This document shows, piece by piece, positions 60,117-64,000 of a DNA stretch of 64,000 bases (position 1 is its first letter; each line of letters opens with the position of its first letter). Origin of the DNA: Candidatus Sulfotelmatobacter sp. (GTDB lineage Bacteria; Acidobacteriota; Terriglobia; Terriglobales; Acidobacteriaceae). Under the pieces are notes generated by a model, which was not told the origin of the DNA, did not search any database, and saw nothing but the letters and a program-made list of their open reading frames with translations. Made by a program: the position numbers and the translations under genes. The stretch lies in contig JAOAPI010000099.1 of the NCBI GenBank assembly GCA_025462865.1, positions 1 to 64,000 of the forward strand. The letters are read 5' to 3'.

Positions 60117-62129
60117 ATGTTCAAGCTTCGCCGTCTCGCCCCTTCCATTGCCTTTCTCGCCGTCTCCCTGTTCTTCACAGCAGACGTCCTTGCCCTGCAA
60201 ACGCTTCGTTACTCCATCGTGAGCAATAGTAGGAATGCCGGAACCGAGGTAGACAATTACAGCGCCGACGGACATATCGACTCCACCTTCGAGTTCAACG
60301 ATCGTGGCCGCGGCCCGAAGATCGAAGCTCACTATGTTATTGCCGCCGACGGAGCACCGGCGCGGACCGACGTAACCGGCAACGACTACCTTAAGGCACC
60401 GGTGGACGAACATTTCTCAGTGGAAGCCGGAGTCGGCCGGTGGAAGAGTATTTCCGAGAGCGGAAAGGGACCTACGCCTAGCTTCTAGATCAGCAATAAC
60501 GGACCAGCCAGCGAATTAGCCCTCTTGGCGAGCGCGCTTTTGAAGGCAAACGGAGCTCCGGTCAGACTGTTTCCGGCGGGTGAGGCCAAGCTAGAGAAGA
60601 TGACGGATGTAATAGTCGATAGCCACGGCCGAAAAATGCACGTGACTGAGTATGGGATCACTGGACTTTCCTACGATCCACAAACGGTTTGGCTGGACGA
60701 TGATCAGCATTTTTTCGCCATCCCCGGCAAGTGGTTCGCATTCCTCAGAGAGGGATGGGAGGATACGAATAACCAGCTCTACGCCCTCGACCGTAAGGCC
60801 CAGGATGCACGCTACGAACGGCTGGCGACCGAGTTGGCTTCGCACCCGAAACATCCTCTTGCCATCGAGCATGTCCGGCTATTCGACTCTGAACAGGCCG
60901 CGATTCGGGAAAACCAGACCGTTGTCATCCAAGGGGATCGCGTGTCGGCCGTAGGCCCATCAGCCGCGGTGAGTGTTCCCAGGGATGCTGACGTTATCGA
61001 TGGAACCGGCAAGACGCTAGTCCCCGGTTTGTTCGACATGCATGCTCATGCCCAGGCCCTGGACGGGATTTTGAACATAGCCAGCGGCGTGACCACGGTT
61101 CGCGATATGGGCAATGACATCGACGAGCTCCGCCATCTGCAAGACCAGTGGGACAGCGGCACAACCATCGGTCCGCACGTGTGGAAGTCCGGCTTTATCG
61201 ACGGACACGGCCCATTCCAGGCCCCGACCGGTCTCTACGCAGATACCGCGGAGCAGGCGCAAGCCGCGGTGACTCGCTATGCCGATCTGGGCTACATCCA
61301 GATCAAGCTCTACAGCTCGCTCAAGCCTGAGTTTGTGTCCGGAATCGCGAAGGCTGCCCACAGCCGCGGGCTGCGCATGAGTGGACATATTCCAAACGGC
61401 ATAACCGCGAGCCAGTTTGTGGAAGACGGCGCCGACGAAATACAGCACATCAACTTCATCTTCCTGAACTTTCTCGCCGCAAAAGTAAAAGACACGCGCA
61501 CTCCGGAACGCTTCACGGCTGTCGGGGACAATGCGGCGAAACTGGATCTGCAGTCCAAAGAGGTCAGTGATTTTGTCGCGTTGCTGCTTCAGCATCACAC
61601 CACAGTCGATGTGACGCTGGCCACCTTTGAGGGTATGTTCACGGGCCGGCCGGGAAAGGTTTCTCCAGATTATGCGCCGGTGCTGAATCGGCTGCCCGCA
61701 CAAGTTCAACGCGGCGCCTATTCGGGCGGTCTCCCGGTAACTGAATCGAACGATCAACTCTACAAAGATTCCTACGGGGCGATGCTGCGGATGACCAAGC
61801 GAATGTACGATGCCGGCATTCCGGTCCTCGCAGGAACCGACGCAACGGCGGGGATCATGCTTCATCGCGAATTGGAGCTCGAAGTGGAAGCCGGAATTCC
61901 GCCGGCAAAGGCCTTGCAGATCGCAACCTTCAACGCCGCAAGATTGCTAAAGCAGGACAAGGAAGTAGGCTCCATTGCGGCGGGAAAACGAGCCGACTTG
62001 GTGCTCGTAGAGGGAAATCCTGCTGAACATATTAGCGACATTCGCCGTTGCCGCCTGGTGATGAAGGATGGAGTGGTCTACAAGAGCGCCGACCTTTATA
62101 GCGCGGTCGGCATCAAGCCGGCGGATTAG
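60117..62129 (+). pseudogene. Exported amidohydrolase broken by one in-frame TAG
   Basis: A single frame runs from ATG 60117 to 62129 (671 codons), broken only by TAG at 60486-60488 (codon 124). A signal peptide ends near residue 23 (ADVLALQ). The sequence flows across the stop: GPTPSF, stop, ISNNGPASELALLASALLKA. Relatives, from memory, have AFY followed by S-x-NG here, so TAC or TAT probably changed to TAG. The amidohydrolase domain is otherwise whole: LVPGLFDMHAHAQ, SGVTTVRDMGND, IKLYSS, SGHIPNG, GTDA, and IAAGKRADLVLVEGNP. It would be a metal-dependent imidazolonepropionase-like hydrolase in the periplasm. Sequencing error, recent pseudogene or readthrough are all possible. Confidence 0.85.
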
Positions 62130-62135
62130 AGTCGT

Positions 62136-62297
62136 TCATTCCGAGTATCCGTCAGAATTGTCATCGTCCTCTTCGTCGTCCGGATCTTCGTCGTCGTCAT
62201 CCTCTTCGTCGTCGTTTTCCCGTTGCTCACGCAGTTGGGCAGCGGTAGCCACTGTGCGATCAGTCGGGTCGACGAATGCTGGTCCGATTGTACTCAT
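62136..62297 (-). CDS. Very acidic 53-residue protein
   Basis: A short ORF from ATG 62297 (AGGA seven bases upstream) to TGA 62138-62136. Residues 1-28 read as a normal soluble segment (MSTIGPAFVDPTDRTVATAA then QLREQREN). Residues 29-47 are almost only Asp and Glu, and the end is SDGYSE. The opposite strand is a meaningless poly-Ser frame. Acidic tails can bind basic proteins or metals. The gene is convergent with the broken amidohydrolase, with only 6 bp between stops. Family unknown. Confidence 0.5.
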   Translation of the reverse strand: MSTIGPAFVDPTDRTVATAAQLREQRENDDEEDDDDEDPDDEEDDDNSDGYSE

Positions 62298-62536
62298 CCC
62301 GTAATCCTACACCTCACAACATTCCGGCGACGTCCATGCAATCGCACCCGGAGCAGCACAAGGCTTACTGCTAACAACATCGCGTTGTTCCCATTTTGAA
62401 ACCAGGGCTGGCTTTGTATCTGTATTTTGCAAGTTTCAAGTGGACAGAGAATTATTTCCTGATTAACTTGACCCACACTCGAGTCATTACGTCACAGCAA
62501 TTAGTGGCGTTATGGCTTCGAGCAAAGAGGTAGATT

Positions 62537-63106
62537 TTGGGAAACTTCTACACGGACATGATCTTCCCCGACGCACGCTTCGACTCGGTAAGTCGTATCG
62601 CCGATCCTTCGCTGCTTGAACCCATGACCCGGCAACTTGTGGAAGGATTGATCGTGTCAGCCCAACAAATGGGAATCGAAGTAATGATCTACGAAACTTA
62701 TCGCAGTCAGGAACGCCAGCAGGCCCTGTTCAACAATGGCGCCACCAGGCTTCGCACTGTGGGCGTGCATCACTATGGTCTGGCCTGTGACATAGTTCGC
62801 GTGGTGAGCGGAGAGCCTTCGTGGAAGGGTGATTTCGCCTTCCTTGGACAGCTCGCCCACAGTAGCGGGCTCATCTGGGGCGGCGACTGGGGCGCTCCCA
62901 ATATTAAGCACACCTTCGTCGACAGCGTGCATGTGCAGCGATGCACGGTCGCCAGACAAGGGGACCTCTTTGCCGGCGCCTGGTTTCCCGACCAAACCTA
63001 CAATCCTAACGAAGACGTGCAACATCTTTTTAACGCAACGAAAAAGCAACCGACCAAATCCACTGCAACAGCCGGTAGATCGGAAACAAACAGCAAACCG
63101 GCCTGA
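62537..63106 (+). CDS. M15-type peptidoglycan peptidase (VanY/endolysin-like)
   Basis: The product is 189 residues from TTG 62537, after AGAGGTAGAT. The peptidase M15 zinc-site pattern is visible: YETYRSQERQQALFNNGATR, VGVHHYGLACDIV (His and Asp ligands) and IWGGDWGAPNIKH, then VDSVHVQ with the last His. Such enzymes cut L-Ala-D-Glu or D-Ala bonds in peptidoglycan. It has no signal peptide, as in phage T5-type endolysins, but no holin or other phage gene is near. The C-terminal 35 residues are polar and Lys/Thr/Ser-rich. Confidence 0.82.
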   Translation: MGNFYTDMIFPDARFDSVSRIADPSLLEPMTRQLVEGLIVSAQQMGIEVMIYETYRSQERQQALFNNGATRLRTVGVHHYGLACDIVRVVSGEPSWKGDFAFLGQLAHSSGLIWGGDWGAPNIKHTFVDSVHVQRCTVARQGDLFAGAWFPDQTYNPNEDVQHLFNATKKQPTKSTATAGRSETNSKPA

Positions 63107-63238
63107 CGCCTTCCCCGCCCTGAGCTGCCGCGCAGCAGTTTACGCTTTTCGGATAATGATTCTGCGCAGAATTCCGGCCGCATCGATTAGTATGATCGGT
63201 TCCAATTTCATTATCCCAGCTCTAAGGACATCGTCGAC

Positions 63239-64000
63239 ATGCCGAGAAAAAGTGCGAAGCCTGCCGCCAACCGCCGTCTGTTTCTTAAAACTGCTCTTTG
63301 CGGTAGTGCAGCCGCAGCGCTAGCGGCGCCTTATCCAGCGCTCGGAGCCGCGCGCGAAATTACGGCCGCGGTTCCCGTTCCTGACGTGAAGACTTTCGAG
63401 CTCGATGAAATCACCATCGCAGATTTGCAGGATGGAATGAAATCTGGCAAGTTCACGGCCCGTTCATTAGTAGAAAAGTACTCTGCGAGGATCCATGAGA
63501 TCGACAAGCAAGGTCCATCCATTAACGCCATCATCGAAATGAACCCCGACGCGGAATCCATTGCCGAGGGTCTCGACCGGGAACGCAAAGCCAAAGGTCC
63601 GCGCGGACCAATGCATGGGATTCCCGTGCTGATCAAAGACAACATCGATACCGCCGATAAGATGATGACCACCGCCGGATCGCTTGCTCTACTCGGCTCA
63701 AAGCCGCTGCAAGATTCTTACGTGGCGCAGAAACTTCGCGGCGCCGGAGCCGTGATCCTCGGCAAAACTAATCTGAGCGAGTGGGCGAATATTCGCTCCA
63801 GCCACTCCGTCAGCGGATGGAGCGGCCGCGGCGGACTTACCAGGAACCCTTACGCGCTTGATCGCAACCCTTGCGGCTCGAGCTCCGGCACGGGCGCGGG
63901 AATATCCGCCAACCTGTGCGCAGTTGGCATCGGCACGGAAACGGACGGATCCATCGTCTGCCCATCATCCTCGAACGGGCTGACCGGAATTAAGCCGACC
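63239..64000 (+). CDS. Tat-exported amidase (C-terminus off window)
   Basis: From ATG 63239 (AAGGA ten bases upstream) the frame is open for 254 codons to the right edge. A twin-arginine signal, NRRLFLKTALCGSAAAALAA, spans about residues 11-30. The amidase-signature domain follows: catalytic Lys133 in GIPVLIKDNID, cis-Ser region NPCGSSSGTGAG (about 210-221) and probable nucleophile Ser238 in GTETDGSIVCP. The family hydrolyses amides in the periplasm, and some members are Glu-tRNA amidotransferase-like. The Tat signal argues for a secreted amidase with a disulfide-poor fold. The substrate is unknown. Confidence 0.9.
   Translation, partial: MPRKSAKPAANRRLFLKTALCGSAAAALAAPYPALGAAREITAAVPVPDVKTFELDEITIADLQDGMKSGKFTARSLVEKYSARIHEIDKQGPSINAIIEMNPDAESIAEGLDRERKAKGPRGPMHGIPVLIKDNIDTADKMMTTAGSLALLGSKPLQDSYVAQKLRGAGAVILGKTNLSEWANIRSSHSVSGWSGRGGLTRNPYALDRNPCGSSSGTGAGISANLCAVGIGTETDGSIVCPSSSNGLTGIKPT

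Noticed and set aside
62068-62304. A poly-Ser plus-strand open frame
   Set aside because: It is the complement of the GAC/GAA-rich acidic minus-strand gene and overlaps the end of the amidohydrolase.
62537-63106. Endolysin of a prophage remnant
   Set aside because: No holin, integrase, capsid or att-like repeats are present nearby; a chromosomal M15 peptidase is simpler.

Overview
The window reads as chromosomal DNA of an acidobacterium (Terriglobia/Koribacter-like), by inference. The evidence is moderately high GC, a 901-residue Oar-type TonB-dependent receptor with an N-terminal carboxypeptidase-regulatory-like domain, a Ser/Thr kinase fused to TPRs, a helix-turn-helix/transmembrane/PD40-propeller protein, and many small exported proteins of no known family. 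No phage, insertion sequence, CRISPR array or rRNA was seen. Two tRNA genes with encoded CCA are present: Ala(CGC) and Gly(CCC).

Layout. 0-12.7 kb: PD40 protein (running off the left edge), exported protein, tRNA-Ala, TonB-like protein, ribA, DUF2520 protein, NUDIX hydrolase, cold-shock protein, PolX-PHP polymerase, lactonase, DUF421 protein and thiO. 12.8-24.7 kb: M20 peptidase, cytochrome P460, LytS/LytTR two-component pair, smc, PilT-like ATPase, purC, cvpA-like gene and a Fis-like HTH protein. 24.8-36 kb: exported TPR protein, SDR, Zn-ribbon protein, metallo-beta-lactamase, two aminotransferases, kinase-TPR protein, a three-gene minus-strand operon (aminotransferase, split-barrel flavoprotein, 2-hydroxyacid dehydrogenase) and a glycosyltransferase. 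36-44.9 kb: metal-motif peptide plus TonB receptor, exported protein, epimerase, a receiver-receiver-PPDK_N fusion and an Imm27-like orphan. 45-52.4 kb is a nitrogen block: gdhA, threonine deaminase and gltB. 52.4-57.5 kb is a sulfur block: a LysR regulator convergent with a sulfite-reductase/siroheme/APS-reductase operon. 57.5-64 kb: small hypotheticals, tRNA-Gly, HugZ-like protein, second cold-shock protein, an amidohydrolase gene broken by one in-frame TAG, a small acidic protein, an M15 peptidase and a Tat-exported amidase running off the right edge.

The strongest discovery candidate lies ahead of the sulfur operon. A good sigma70-like promoter is followed by a 22-codon leader ORF whose first eight residues include two Cys and three Met. 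Next comes a 12-bp-stem terminator with a T tract, just upstream of the reductase start. Four short complementary segments can pair 1:2, 2:3 and 3:4, as in a classical amino-acid attenuator. This suggests that the operon senses cysteine or methionine supply through translation of the leader.

A second window-wide theme is a -10-like hexamer placed 6 nt before the start codon, with no clear Shine-Dalgarno sequence, at several genes (ribA, NUDIX, thiO, metallo-beta-lactamase). This points to leaderless mRNAs. All functional calls come from reading motifs and translations by eye; no database search was run.
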